Below, one piece after another: positions 21,465-29,795 of a DNA stretch of 31,106 bases. Below the pieces are notes generated by a model that searched no databases, was not told the origin of the DNA, and saw only the letters and a program-made list of their open reading frames with translations. The DNA is taken from positions 1-31,106 of IMG/VR virus record IMGVR_UViG_3300046005_001266; one strand, 5' to 3'. Numbering within the stretch: position 1 is the stretch's first letter; every line of letters begins with the position of its first letter. This DNA comes from a virus. The position numbers were made by a program, and so were the translations under genes.

Positions 21465-21959
21465 ATGGATATGAGTTCGGGTTCGAGTTCATCATACTGC
21501 CATTGCTGCAACAACTGTATCTGTGGTCGTCCAGTGGGAGATATCTTGCGGGTGCTGTGGTCATCAGGAAACGGCACGCATGGCTCAGCAGCGAGAGAGT
21601 TTCTCATTTACTACGGAATGCACGATGAGCCTGGGATCACGTGTTCCCCATTCTCACCAGACCCATTCCCGGGTTACCGTGGGAGTGTTTCTGGGACGTT
21701 CCCATTGCCAATGGGCGGAACAAGAGGCGACACTCTGGAAGTGATTTTAGTGTGTCAATGCATCGGGTGTGAGTTTTGCATATATTATCGGTGGGTAAAC
21801 GATGATGCTTATCCTACCTGGCAAGTGGTTCCTTACACCATTCTCACGTGTGACTGCCCTGCGGTCTTAGACGTGATCGGTGGTTTCACTGAAGGTAACT
21901 CTTGGGGGTATCAGGTCAGCGATGTCACTGTTTACGAGCTTGAAAGCAACTGTTTATGA
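21465..21959 (+). CDS. Cys-rich tail-region protein
   Basis: This 164-residue protein starts directly after the stop of the serine-rich gene. It opens MDMSSGSSSSYCHCCNNCICG, with five cysteines in a short stretch and a Ser run, and it has a second cluster (VCQCIGCEFCIYYRW) in the middle and CDCPAV later. Between them it is beta-rich with Gly, Thr and Asp (FPLPMGGTRGDTLEVILV). The cysteines could bind zinc or form disulfides in the extracellular particle. It is part of the tail block and may be a tail-tip or fibre accessory protein. No family is recognised. Confidence 0.6.
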   Translation: MDMSSGSSSSYCHCCNNCICGRPVGDILRVLWSSGNGTHGSAAREFLIYYGMHDEPGITCSPFSPDPFPGYRGSVSGTFPLPMGGTRGDTLEVILVCQCIGCEFCIYYRWVNDDAYPTWQVVPYTILTCDCPAVLDVIGGFTEGNSWGYQVSDVTVYELESNCL

Positions 21960-22111
21960 GACGCCTTCTGCTTGTTCTGTTGATTCCAATTGTGTCGCAA
22001 TTTGGAGTCCACTATTTCCGAATATTCGCTAAGGCAATTGGCGAGGCATCGGTCAACCAGTGGAAACAAGTGATGGTCGAAAACATTGAGAAGGAATTCC
22101 CTCGTGAGTGA
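21956..22111 (+). CDS. small membrane protein
   Basis: This 51-residue protein (MRRLLLVLLIPIVSQFGVHY...) has one N-terminal hydrophobic segment of about 15 residues after two arginines and a charged helical C-terminal part. ATG 21956 overlaps the upstream stop, and its end overlaps the next start by 8 nt. Topology would be a single membrane span with the tail facing one side. It could be a small holin-like or spanin-like lysis protein, or an accessory of the glycan genes that follow; no motif decides. It is placed exactly at the switch from tail to glycan genes. Confidence 0.55.
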   Translation: MRRLLLVLLIPIVSQFGVHYFRIFAKAIGEASVNQWKQVMVENIEKEFPRE

Positions 22112-24740
22112 TTGCCAGTGCGAACTGACCGGATTTTGTAAGGTGCGAAACATCGCAATGAAGCGAACGCATCAAATGATTTGCCGGGAGAATAAGCATC
22201 GCATGGACGCAATTCTGGCTGGCGAGCACACTAAAAGTCACGACGAAAACAACCAAGAAAAAGTGAAAGGTGTCGGAACAGTTCTGTCGTCAATCTTCAA
22301 AACTATTGGGATTGAATCGTCGGAAACTTGTAATTGCAGGCGATATGCAGTGGAGATGGATCGACGAGGGACGAAGTGGTGTCTTGAAAACATAGACACA
22401 ATCGTAGGATGGCTGCAAGAAGAAGCTGTCGCAAGAAAACTGGTGTTCTTTCGTGCTGGTGTAAAGATTGCCTTGTATTCATTACTTAAAAGCTATTCGA
22501 TATTTGAAAAGGTTCGTCCGGACAGCGGCGAGGACAGCAGGGTCTTCAGCAGGCGAGACGACGAATGGGCAGTCGCAGTCACGGCAGCACCGCGAGCCGG
22601 AGAGTACACTCTTGCCAAATGCCTGCAGTCAATAATTGCGGCTGGCTGGAGCGACCCTATTGTCTTCGCAGAGCCTGGCATCGAGGTGCCTGAAGGAATA
22701 ACCACATTCCACAACCCAGAACGTCGAGGCTGCTTTCACAACTGGCTTCACAGTGCAAAATGGGCACTTGAGAATACGCAAGCTGAAATGATCCTGTGCG
22801 TTCAGGACGACTCTCTGTTCCACCCGGACAGCAGGCAGTTCACCGAGGATCACTGCTTGTGGCCCAGTGATGACACTGGGATTGTCAGTCTCTACACTGC
22901 CTCGCACTACCAAAGCGAAAAAGGGGCGATGAAAGCAGTTGGGATTAACGAAGTCTACACGGGCGTATGGTGGGGCACTTGTGCTGTCGTTTGGAGGAGA
23001 TCAGCACTTGAGGCAGTGGTCAGCCATGAAATAACAAAGAACTGGCTGGGTATTTCACCACGGAAACAGGCTGATGAAACCCATAACCCTAAACTGCGAG
23101 CAAAAAGGGTCGCTGATTATTTTGAAGGAAGAAAAAAGCAGCCGCACCTAATCAACAACAGTGACTACGTCGCTGGGCATGTTCTCAACCTGCTTGGCTT
23201 CAGGAAGTTCTTTGTAGACCCATCCCCAGTATCACACATTGCCAAAGTCTCAACAATAAATCACGGAGGGAATAGCGGCAAGAGGAATTGCGCACGATGT
23301 GCAGACCATAAAAAACCACTCATGTCTCAGGTTGGGACAGTTATCAACAGGATTGAAAAGGAAGAAGACATTATGGCATCAGGAAGAGGACCAAGGCCAG
23401 CAGGAGCGTCGCTAATCATAACTCCGGGACCATCAGTTGGCGCTGTGCCGAAACATACGTTTCTGATAAGGACTTCGTTTCGAGATCCAATAGTGTCGGC
23501 CTACAGATGGAACGTCACTCAGCATACGTTGCTCAAGTCGCTCGCATCTCAAAACAACAAAGACTTTGAGATTCAACTCATCTGTGGAGATGATGACCCG
23601 CTGCGTGAAGTGAAGTTAGCGGCATTCAGTGAAGTTGCCCCGACAACAATTGCCCCGAAGGACTGGTACAACCAGCCACACGACGGGGTGTGGAGAAGAA
23701 CAACCCGAGTCGATGACGACGACATGCTGTCGATCCGGTTCGTAGAGCTTCTGGCAGAGCAGCCGTTTGACGGAACCGAATGTCTATTCAACTTCCCGAT
23801 CGGATGCCTATGGTCAGAGGGGGTGTCACATCGCTGGAATTACCCAGTGAATCAGTTCATTACCATTCAGACGAACACGCGACTGACTCCGTATCATTTT
23901 GCGCATCAATACTATCAGCAACTCCTGCCTGTTGTTGTCGTGACCGAGGAGATCCACTGGATGTGGATCAGGCACCACGGGGTACTCAGTGGGGCAACAC
24001 CGGGAGCAATTCCGAAGCGGTTTACGCATGGCGTGATACAGACAAACGCAAGTCTGTTTCCGTACGACTTTGCCACCATCAAGACTGCTCTAGTCCATGA
24101 TCAGTCGGCGGTCGTGAAGGTTTTGGAGTTGCGGGCGAAGTACGGACGAGTTGACAAAGATGTACTCAACATCTGCGCAAACGCGACGACTGATGAGTTA
24201 ACAACACTTGCAGCGACTTACGGAACTGACAAAGGTGTCACTGGGACTACAGACAAAAACCATCAGTACACGCTGGTCTACGATCGCCTGTTTAAGGGGA
24301 TGCGAGACCAGGTCGAACACGTCCTTGAATTCGGCGTGGGCACCGGCGCAAGTCTTCGAATGTGGGCAGACTATTTCCCTAAAGCGATGATTCACGGGCT
24401 GGACGTTAAGCGAAGAAGTGTGCCACATCCTCGGATCGTAACACACAGGTTTAACTCCATCACCCCGCTTGACACACACTTCAAGTTCTCATTGGTGATT
24501 GACGACGCGAGTCACATATCGAGTCACCAAAGAGTCATGTTCGAACTGCACAGCAAACATGTCAAGCCAGGAGGGTTCTATATAATTGAAGACCTTCATG
24601 CCTGCAGACTGGGTGGCAAGTATTTAAACGAATCTCCTTCAATGCTTGAAACATGCCGTCTGTGGGTGTCTACTCCGCCATTCGGATGGACGTGCCAGCT
24701 TTACGGCGACCAGTTGTGCATACTGCAGAAAGATGAATAG
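22104..24740 (+). CDS. three-domain glycosyltransferase - glycosyltransferase - methyltransferase
   Basis: This is an 878-residue protein (GTG 22104, AAGGA about 10 nt upstream). Residues 1-30 carry cysteines (CQCELTGFC ... MIC), and about 76-110 another Cys module (CNCRRYAVEMDRRGTKWC). Residues about 155-385 form a GT-A-like domain (AVAVTAAPR ... CVQDDSLFHPD, Asp-Asp at about 235-236). Residues about 450-650 form a second GT-like domain (TFLIRTSFRDP ... VDDDDMLS at about 536-541). Residues about 697-878 are a class I SAM methyltransferase of the sugar-methylating type (LAATYGTDKG, HVLEFGVGTGASLRMW, IHGLDV, VIDDASHISSHQ, IIEDLH). An in-frame ATG at 23373 with AAGGAAG ahead could make the second half alone. 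It begins the glycan cassette. Confidence 0.85.
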   Translation: MSDCQCELTGFCKVRNIAMKRTHQMICRENKHRMDAILAGEHTKSHDENNQEKVKGVGTVLSSIFKTIGIESSETCNCRRYAVEMDRRGTKWCLENIDTIVGWLQEEAVARKLVFFRAGVKIALYSLLKSYSIFEKVRPDSGEDSRVFSRRDDEWAVAVTAAPRAGEYTLAKCLQSIIAAGWSDPIVFAEPGIEVPEGITTFHNPERRGCFHNWLHSAKWALENTQAEMILCVQDDSLFHPDSRQFTEDHCLWPSDDTGIVSLYTASHYQSEKGAMKAVGINEVYTGVWWGTCAVVWRRSALEAVVSHEITKNWLGISPRKQADETHNPKLRAKRVADYFEGRKKQPHLINNSDYVAGHVLNLLGFRKFFVDPSPVSHIAKVSTINHGGNSGKRNCARCADHKKPLMSQVGTVINRIEKEEDIMASGRGPRPAGASLIITPGPSVGAVPKHTFLIRTSFRDPIVSAYRWNVTQHTLLKSLASQNNKDFEIQLICGDDDPLREVKLAAFSEVAPTTIAPKDWYNQPHDGVWRRTTRVDDDDMLSIRFVELLAEQPFDGTECLFNFPIGCLWSEGVSHRWNYPVNQFITIQTNTRLTPYHFAHQYYQQLLPVVVVTEEIHWMWIRHHGVLSGATPGAIPKRFTHGVIQTNASLFPYDFATIKTALVHDQSAVVKVLELRAKYGRVDKDVLNICANATTDELTTLAATYGTDKGVTGTTDKNHQYTLVYDRLFKGMRDQVEHVLEFGVGTGASLRMWADYFPKAMIHGLDVKRRSVPHPRIVTHRFNSITPLDTHFKFSLVIDDASHISSHQRVMFELHSKHVKPGGFYIIEDLHACRLGGKYLNESPSMLETCRLWVSTPPFGWTCQLYGDQLCILQKDE

Positions 24741-25507
24741 TGGAAGACATAAACGCAGTTGCTGCCATGAAGACGTACAGCAGCGACGATAACGCTTCTG
24801 ATCGCGAAGACATTCACAGGGCAATCAACACATACCAGAATACATGTGGCTTGCCGCTGCATGTGTTCGACGATAGTTCATGCCCGACGTATGTCGAGTA
24901 TTTGATGGGATTCAAGGGCGTTTTTCTTCACAAACATGGGGAGAATGTCGGGCCAACTGAGAACAGCAATCGCTGTATGAGTCTGTTCAAACAGTATCAC
25001 GAGATCGATGCGTTAATCCTGCTGGATGACGATATCGAGTTCCTGAAGCCTGGCTGGTCAGACCTATACCTCAATGCACTCTCAGACGAAGTTCAGCTAC
25101 TGTCATTCAATGACAAAGAAATCACGCAGTCACCCGGTGTCCCGCACGGCAACTACTCACTTTCGCAATGGAGTTGTGGAGTTTGCGTGACATTGACGCG
25201 GCAATGCTGGATGAAAGCTGGAATGTATGGACCATTCCCGGAAAAGTATGGATGGTGCCATATAGAGTACAACTGGCGATGTGCGTTACTGGGGCTCATC
25301 CCAATGGATGGGTTCTATGACGTACCTGGAATCCATAACTACATTAAGATTTCCTCTTACTTAGGAAGCGAAGAAAAGCTGCGTCAAATCGCAGTCAACT
25401 GGTCATCAGAAACAGTTCAGTTGACTGTAGATAAATACTTCGCAGGAGATCAGGAGAGATGGGATAAATTAAAGAAAATCAATCAACCACTGCGGCCAGT
25501 TAGGTAG
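24740..25507 (+). CDS. GT-A type glycosyltransferase
   Basis: This is a 255-residue protein. The pattern KTYSSDD ... INTYQNTCGLPLHVFDDSS and then ALILLDDDIEFLKPGW (Asp 96-98) is the nucleotide-sugar and metal-binding half of a GT-A glycosyltransferase. Later GWCHIEYNWRCALLGLIPMDGFYDVPG reads as the acceptor side with the usual acidic pair region. GTG 24740 shares one base with the previous stop; the start could instead be ATG 24767. No signal peptide or membrane segment is seen, so it is cytoplasmic. It is part of the run of glycan genes. Confidence 0.75.
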   Translation: MEDINAVAAMKTYSSDDNASDREDIHRAINTYQNTCGLPLHVFDDSSCPTYVEYLMGFKGVFLHKHGENVGPTENSNRCMSLFKQYHEIDALILLDDDIEFLKPGWSDLYLNALSDEVQLLSFNDKEITQSPGVPHGNYSLSQWSCGVCVTLTRQCWMKAGMYGPFPEKYGWCHIEYNWRCALLGLIPMDGFYDVPGIHNYIKISSYLGSEEKLRQIAVNWSSETVQLTVDKYFAGDQERWDKLKKINQPLRPVR

Positions 25508-25643
25508 CTACATCAGAATCACCTCGCACGATTGCAGGACCGCAGAGAGGGACAGGCAGGCTGGCATCAACGGGTTATCAGAGCAAGTCCAATCATCTCT
25601 AAGCAAATACACTGCGATGAGGCTGGAGGCAGGCATAGCATGA
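25473..25643 (+). other. orphan open frame without a standard start
   Basis: A 56-codon frame ends in an ATGA overlap with the cytidylyltransferase start, the coupling used throughout this genome. Its sequence reads like a helical protein (CRTAERDRQAGINGLSEQ and SLSKYTAMRLEAGIA). It has no ATG, GTG or TTG except an ATG eight codons from the end. It may be the remains of a decayed gene, or the 132-bp gap may be a leader. The reading is weak. Confidence 0.25.
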
Positions 25644-26053
25644 TCAAGGTCTACACGGGCGGAACTTTCGATTTGTTTCATGCGGGGCATGTGCGATTCC
25701 TTCGCCGGTGCGCAGATATCGGGTACGTGACGGTTTCAGTAAACACAGATGACTTTGTATTGCGGTATAAAGGGAAAGCCCCTGTCATCAAACTTGAGGA
25801 CCGCATTGCAGTCCTTGACGCATGCCGGTGGGTTTCATGCGTAGTGGTGAATGAAGGTGACGAAGATTCAAAAGTCGCAATTGAAAAGATTTCCCCGGAT
25901 GTAATCGCGATTGGTTCTGACTGGCAGGCAAAAGACTACTGCCGACAGATGGGGTTCACATCAGAATGGCTGGAAGCCAGAAACATTGCACTGGTATACC
26001 TGCCCTATACGGATGGAATTTCATCAACCTTGATTAAAGAGAGAATGCAATGA
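25640..26053 (+). CDS. cytidylyltransferase (glycerol-3-phosphate type)
   Basis: This is a 137-residue protein. VYTGGTFDLFHAGHVRFLRRC (4-24) contains the HxGH nucleotide-binding site (14-17), and LEDRIAVLDACRWV and YTDGISSTLIKERM (123-136) carry the closing ISSTLI motif of the TagD/PCYT family. Members join CTP to glycerol-3-phosphate or related alcohol phosphates, giving CDP-activated units for teichoic-acid-like or capsular polymers. The length is normal for the single-domain bacterial type. ATG 25640 has GGAGG about 15 bases upstream, and the open frame further upstream shows no family sequence. The stop overlaps the next ATG. Confidence 0.85.
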   Translation: MIKVYTGGTFDLFHAGHVRFLRRCADIGYVTVSVNTDDFVLRYKGKAPVIKLEDRIAVLDACRWVSCVVVNEGDEDSKVAIEKISPDVIAIGSDWQAKDYCRQMGFTSEWLEARNIALVYLPYTDGISSTLIKERMQ

Positions 26054-26712
26054 TTCACATTCTGATGCCGACCAGAAACAAGCCCGAAGAAATCACCAGA
26101 GTGTGCAGCGAGTTAAGCGGATCGGAGTGTCGACTGTGGCTTTACGTGGCAGATGACGACCCTAAACTCGGCGAATACCAATCATTGCGTTTACCGACTG
26201 CAGCAACAGTCGTCTTCGGAACACCACTGGGGTTCAGTCGCGGAGTGAATCATCTTGCGAGCATCGCAGCAAAACAGCCAAACGCGACTATGCTCATGCG
26301 TGCCGAGGATGACTTTTATTTCAAGCCGGGGTGGGATAAAAAATACAAAGAAGCCATGTGGAAAGACGGCGTCGGAATGGTATGGTGTAATTATGTGATG
26401 AAGGGGCCGGAAGCAGAGCCACACACAGCAGCGATAGGACTTGGGTGGTATCGTGCGCTCGGATGGTTTTCGTTGCCTGGCGTTCAACACCACTACTGCG
26501 ATAACGTGTTGCGAGAAATTGCTGAGGCCGCTGGTCGCAGCAGATACATCCCAGAGCCGATGATTGAGCATCGGCACAACCTCAAAGATCCAAGAAAGTG
26601 TGGGCATGGCCAGCAAATCTATGATGCAGACAAAAAAAGGTATGATCAGTGGCGGAGTGGCGAAAAAGCAGACGACTGCAGACGAATTTTCGAAGCTCGA
26701 CATGGAGTCTAG
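26050..26712 (+). CDS. GT-A type glycosyltransferase
   Basis: This is a 220-residue protein. IHILMPTRNKPEEITRVCSEL is the classic GT2-like opening strand and loop, followed by RLWLYVADDDPK and MLMRAEDDFYFKPGWD (EDD at 86-88 as metal-binding motif). The C-terminal part (YDADKKRYDQWRSGEKADDCRRIFEARHGV) is charged. It is cytoplasmic by sequence. The ATG overlaps the cytidylyltransferase stop, so it is co-translated. The substrate is unknown. Confidence 0.75.
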   Translation: MIHILMPTRNKPEEITRVCSELSGSECRLWLYVADDDPKLGEYQSLRLPTAATVVFGTPLGFSRGVNHLASIAAKQPNATMLMRAEDDFYFKPGWDKKYKEAMWKDGVGMVWCNYVMKGPEAEPHTAAIGLGWYRALGWFSLPGVQHHYCDNVLREIAEAAGRSRYIPEPMIEHRHNLKDPRKCGHGQQIYDADKKRYDQWRSGEKADDCRRIFEARHGV

Positions 26713-26860
26713 CCTGATTGCGGGCGAGATGATGATCAGGGTTCGCGTGACTGACGGGAAAGTGCTGACACGAGTTCAGACAAAAGAATTCCCGAACGCG
26801 GACATCGCAATCGCGGCAAAGTCAATCGAAGAACAATTGGCGACTCTGTACGCCACATAG
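26606..26860 (+). CDS. small hypothetical protein overlapping a glycosyltransferase gene
   Basis: This is an 84-residue protein if the ATG at 26606 is used; ATG 26642 (72 residues) or ATG 26702 (52 residues) are possible, and none has a convincing ribosome-binding site. The C-terminal half, beyond the neighbouring gene's stop at 26712, is clearly protein-like: IRVRVTDGKVLTRVQTKEFPNADIAIAAKSIEEQLATLYAT, two strands and a helix. The first half overlaps the glycosyltransferase in another frame, so its sequence may be only partly functional. No family is recognised. Confidence 0.5.
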   Translation: MASKSMMQTKKGMISGGVAKKQTTADEFSKLDMESSLIAGEMMIRVRVTDGKVLTRVQTKEFPNADIAIAAKSIEEQLATLYAT

Positions 26861-26865
26861 TATTG

Positions 26866-27615
26866 ATGGCGGCGAAATCAATGACCCAGTTCGTCTATCT
26901 CAACGTCATCGGTCCCGACAACGGCGAAGAACTCCGGCTGTCGATGGCATCCGTGCGGAAGAACTTCACAGGATCGTCGACGTTCACGATCATCGGTGAA
27001 AAGCCGAACTGGTACACAGGGCATCACATTCCGGCTTCACGCCTGACGAAGATGCGAGAACTGCCAGGTCGCATGGCGTTCCGCGACACACAAGCGAAGA
27101 TCATGCTGGCAGCGTCTCATCCGGAGATCGACGAAGAGTTCGTCTGGATGATGGATGACCAGTTCTTCCTGAAGCCAGCGTCGATCGAGGATCTCAGAGT
27201 TCTTCGGTACGATCCGTGGTATCGGACGAATTCGAAGCGTGAATGGCATCGACTGATCAAGATGACGTTCGCCGCGCTGGCTGCAAATGGCAGGTCTAAC
27301 TTTCAGGCCGGCACTCATCTTCCGCATGTCTTCGAGAAGACGAAACTGCAGCAGATGTTCGTCGAATACGGGTTCCCGAATAATTTGTACCTGTTCGAAA
27401 TACTGTACGAAAATCATTGGCAATTGGATCGCACGCCGATACCTTACGGAAGCATTTGGCAGGGTGTTCAGTATCCGCAGTTTCTGAAGAGATTGCTGAG
27501 GCCGCTGATGTCTCGCCAATTGAATGAAATTGATGCCAATGTGCTCAACTACCAGAGCAACGTATGGAGGCCGACTATGCGAGATTGGCTGAGGAACAGG
27601 TTTACGGAGGAATGA
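26866..27615 (+). CDS. glycosyltransferase-like protein
   Basis: This is a 249-residue protein. The opening FVYLNVIGPDNGEELRLSMASVRKNFTG ... FTIIGEKP and the acidic EEFVWMMDDQFFLKP (DDQ at 97-99) match the GT-A nucleotide-binding half. THLPHVFEKTKLQQMFVEYGF resembles the acceptor region of Stealth-type and capsular phosphotransferase proteins. The basic C-terminus lacks a membrane span. ATG 26866 is preferred, but there is no strong ribosome-binding site; an ATG at 26881 is an alternative. It may transfer a sugar or sugar-phosphate; the exact reaction cannot be read. Confidence 0.7.
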   Translation: MAAKSMTQFVYLNVIGPDNGEELRLSMASVRKNFTGSSTFTIIGEKPNWYTGHHIPASRLTKMRELPGRMAFRDTQAKIMLAASHPEIDEEFVWMMDDQFFLKPASIEDLRVLRYDPWYRTNSKREWHRLIKMTFAALAANGRSNFQAGTHLPHVFEKTKLQQMFVEYGFPNNLYLFEILYENHWQLDRTPIPYGSIWQGVQYPQFLKRLLRPLMSRQLNEIDANVLNYQSNVWRPTMRDWLRNRFTEE

Positions 27616-27616
27616 G

Positions 27617-29107
27617 ATGCTCAATGTTTTCACCTACTGGGAGCATGCTCCGAAAGCTCGCAAGTGGCCTTACATTGAATTTTGCCTCGACACTATTCGA
27701 TCGAAGTGTTTGGACGGCTGTTTGTTCCACCATATTACTTCAGCGAATATCGAGAAGTACATCCCAGACGGGATCATTCATCCGTCATGGAAGAACATCA
27801 AAGAACTCGGTGTGAAGTCCGATTGCGTCCGCGCTGCTGTGCTGATGCAGTATGGCGGGCTTTACATTGACGCAGATACGCTGATGCTGCGATCGCCAAA
27901 GGAACTCGACACAGGGCATGAATGCGGATTCATGACGTGGTCTACTCCGCCGCGACGGGTAATCGCTGGTTACATCTACTGCTTCCCAGGCAGCGAAGTC
28001 GCGAAGAAGTGGGTTGCGAATATCAATGCAATGCTCGAGCAGGGAAAGCATGGATGGACTGATCTTGGAGAGAGGTGCCTGACTCCTGCCGTTGATTCCA
28101 GCGAAAACACGATCAACTGGCCTTTGGCGACATTCCTCCCAATAGAGATCGACACGGATGTCCAGCGGTTCTTTAGCAGTTCTCCGTGGAAGGCTCCGGA
28201 TCAGTCAGTCGCGATTGGATTGAATCATTCTCTTATGACGAGGAAGTATGCTGGAGAAATGAGGTCTGCAGGTCACGAGAATGCGTCGTTTAAGAAAAGA
28301 TCGAAGGACTCAAAGCTAACGATTCACAAGATCTTCAGCAAAAGCAGATCATCTCAGAGTCAAATGAGGATCGGAGTTTGCGTTCCAACATTCCGCAGGC
28401 CGAAACTGCTTGGGCATTTGATCTCCTGCTTCGAAAGCCAAAAGTACGAAGACAGGCTCCTGATCGCATATGACGACCATGGAGAGATCGCTGAGTCGTC
28501 CGGCGATCGCTGGAAGATCGTAAGTCGCAACGATCCACATGCCTCTCTAGGAGATAAGAGAAACGCGATCGCTGAGATGTTCGGCGATTCCGTCGATGCA
28601 TTCGTGTTCTGGGATGACGACGACATCTTCCTTCCTGATGCATTGTCTGCCGTGGAGAACGCACTGAGCCGATCAGACTGGTGCAGGGCGAGTCAGGTAC
28701 TTGTTCGTGGAACTCGGGATCTGTCGCGGTGCAAGACTTACTGGCGCGAAGACAAGTCTGACAAAGCGTTTCAGTGTACCTGGGGGGTGACTCGTTCTGC
28801 GTTCTGGAGTGTCGGCGGGTTCGATTCTGTTTCTCTGGGAGAAGACCTTCGACTTGCAAAGAAACTGCGAGACGCGAAGATCAGCGAGGCTGACCCGATT
28901 GCAATGGGATGGAGTCCTTATGCTGTTTCATCGCCATACGGAAATGAACACTTTTCGTGGACTGTTAAGGATTACGAGAAGTGGAAGGATGTCGCAAAGT
29001 CTGACGGCGAATTCAGGGTTGCGGATCATCCATTCAGTTTGAAGATTGCAGATCATGTCAATGATCGATCTTGGAAGGGAGATTGGTATGACGACGAAGT
29101 ACGATGA
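27617..29107 (+). CDS. two-domain glycosyltransferase (GT32-like + GT2-like)
   Basis: This is a 496-residue protein. Residues 1-240 look like a GT32 / Gly_transf_sug domain: FTYWEHAP, KSDCVRAAVLMQYGGLYIDADT with the Asp-Ala-Asp motif at 85-87, then a WSTPPRR and CFPGSEVA part. After a basic Ser-rich linker (about 225-250), residues 251-470 form a GT2-like domain: RIGVCVPTFRRPKLL, then AFVFWDDDDIFLPDALSAV with Asp 333-336, and a WGVTRSAFWSVGGFDSVSLGEDLRLAKKL acceptor segment. Each half has a complete nucleotide-binding motif, so it may add two sugars in sequence. AGGAATGA ahead of ATG 27617 supports the start. Confidence 0.85.
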   Translation: MLNVFTYWEHAPKARKWPYIEFCLDTIRSKCLDGCLFHHITSANIEKYIPDGIIHPSWKNIKELGVKSDCVRAAVLMQYGGLYIDADTLMLRSPKELDTGHECGFMTWSTPPRRVIAGYIYCFPGSEVAKKWVANINAMLEQGKHGWTDLGERCLTPAVDSSENTINWPLATFLPIEIDTDVQRFFSSSPWKAPDQSVAIGLNHSLMTRKYAGEMRSAGHENASFKKRSKDSKLTIHKIFSKSRSSQSQMRIGVCVPTFRRPKLLGHLISCFESQKYEDRLLIAYDDHGEIAESSGDRWKIVSRNDPHASLGDKRNAIAEMFGDSVDAFVFWDDDDIFLPDALSAVENALSRSDWCRASQVLVRGTRDLSRCKTYWREDKSDKAFQCTWGVTRSAFWSVGGFDSVSLGEDLRLAKKLRDAKISEADPIAMGWSPYAVSSPYGNEHFSWTVKDYEKWKDVAKSDGEFRVADHPFSLKIADHVNDRSWKGDWYDDEVR

Positions 29108-29795
29108 AGAGAAGCGATTCTGGAAGGATGAGATCTCTTTTTACGTCCGATGGTTCCACGGAAGAATCAAGGAACTGTACGGCATTCCCTGTCCGAAGCA
29201 GCATGAGAAGATTCAGCGTTTCTCTTCGGAAGAACTGAATGCGATCGAGACGTGGATCAATGCCGACAAATGGCGATACTGCAAGAGACTGCATGTTGAG
29301 CCAACGTACTTCTCGGGCAAGAAAGTTCTGGAAGTTGGCTCTGGTCCGCTGGGGTTGAGTCGGTTCTTTGCTGGCGCGGAAGTGCATTATCTCGATCCAC
29401 TTCATGCATGGTACTGGCAGTGCGGATACCGCAAGGTTGGATATTCAATCGAGGCGAGAATAGAAGACTGCATGCACCATCGATATGACGCTGTAATTTC
29501 AGTGAATGCAATCGATCATGTCGATCAGTTTGAAGACGCAATCGATGCCTGTGAAATGATGTGCGACATGGACGGCGAAATCCGCATGGACATCCACTAC
29601 CACGCACCAACAGTCACAGAACCACACGTCCTGAATGACGAGATCGTCGCTGCGGCATTTAAGAGATTCGACATGAAGAAGATAGCGGAGAATCCGTCGC
29701 GAGTCTTCTATCCACGCGGTACGCATCCAGACTCCGATCGATTCGCTGTGTGGAGCAATCGCGACTACGTTTATGACGCAGTGAGGTCGCTGTGA
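29088..29795 (+). CDS. class I SAM-dependent methyltransferase
   Basis: This is a 235-residue protein. The N-terminal helical part (KRFWKDEISFYVRWFHGRIKELYG) is followed by the SAM-binding motif I KVLEVGSGPLGLSRFF (79-94), motif II VHYLDPLHAW (99-108), and YDAVISVNAIDHVDQFEDAIDAC (motif IV region). This order is typical of small-molecule or sugar methyltransferases. AGGGAG at about 29077-29082 supports ATG 29088, which overlaps the glycosyltransferase end by 20 nt. The acceptor is unknown. It is one of three methyltransferase domains in the cassette. Confidence 0.8.
   Translation: MTTKYDEEKRFWKDEISFYVRWFHGRIKELYGIPCPKQHEKIQRFSSEELNAIETWINADKWRYCKRLHVEPTYFSGKKVLEVGSGPLGLSRFFAGAEVHYLDPLHAWYWQCGYRKVGYSIEARIEDCMHHRYDAVISVNAIDHVDQFEDAIDACEMMCDMDGEIRMDIHYHAPTVTEPHVLNDEIVAAAFKRFDMKKIAENPSRVFYPRGTHPDSDRFAVWSNRDYVYDAVRSL

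Noticed and set aside
20585-21607. Long minus-strand open frame of about 340 codons (DAELDAEL repeats)
   Set aside because: It is the complement of the Ser codon repeats; absence of stops is a by-product of the repeat units, and it has no ribosome-binding site or terminator.
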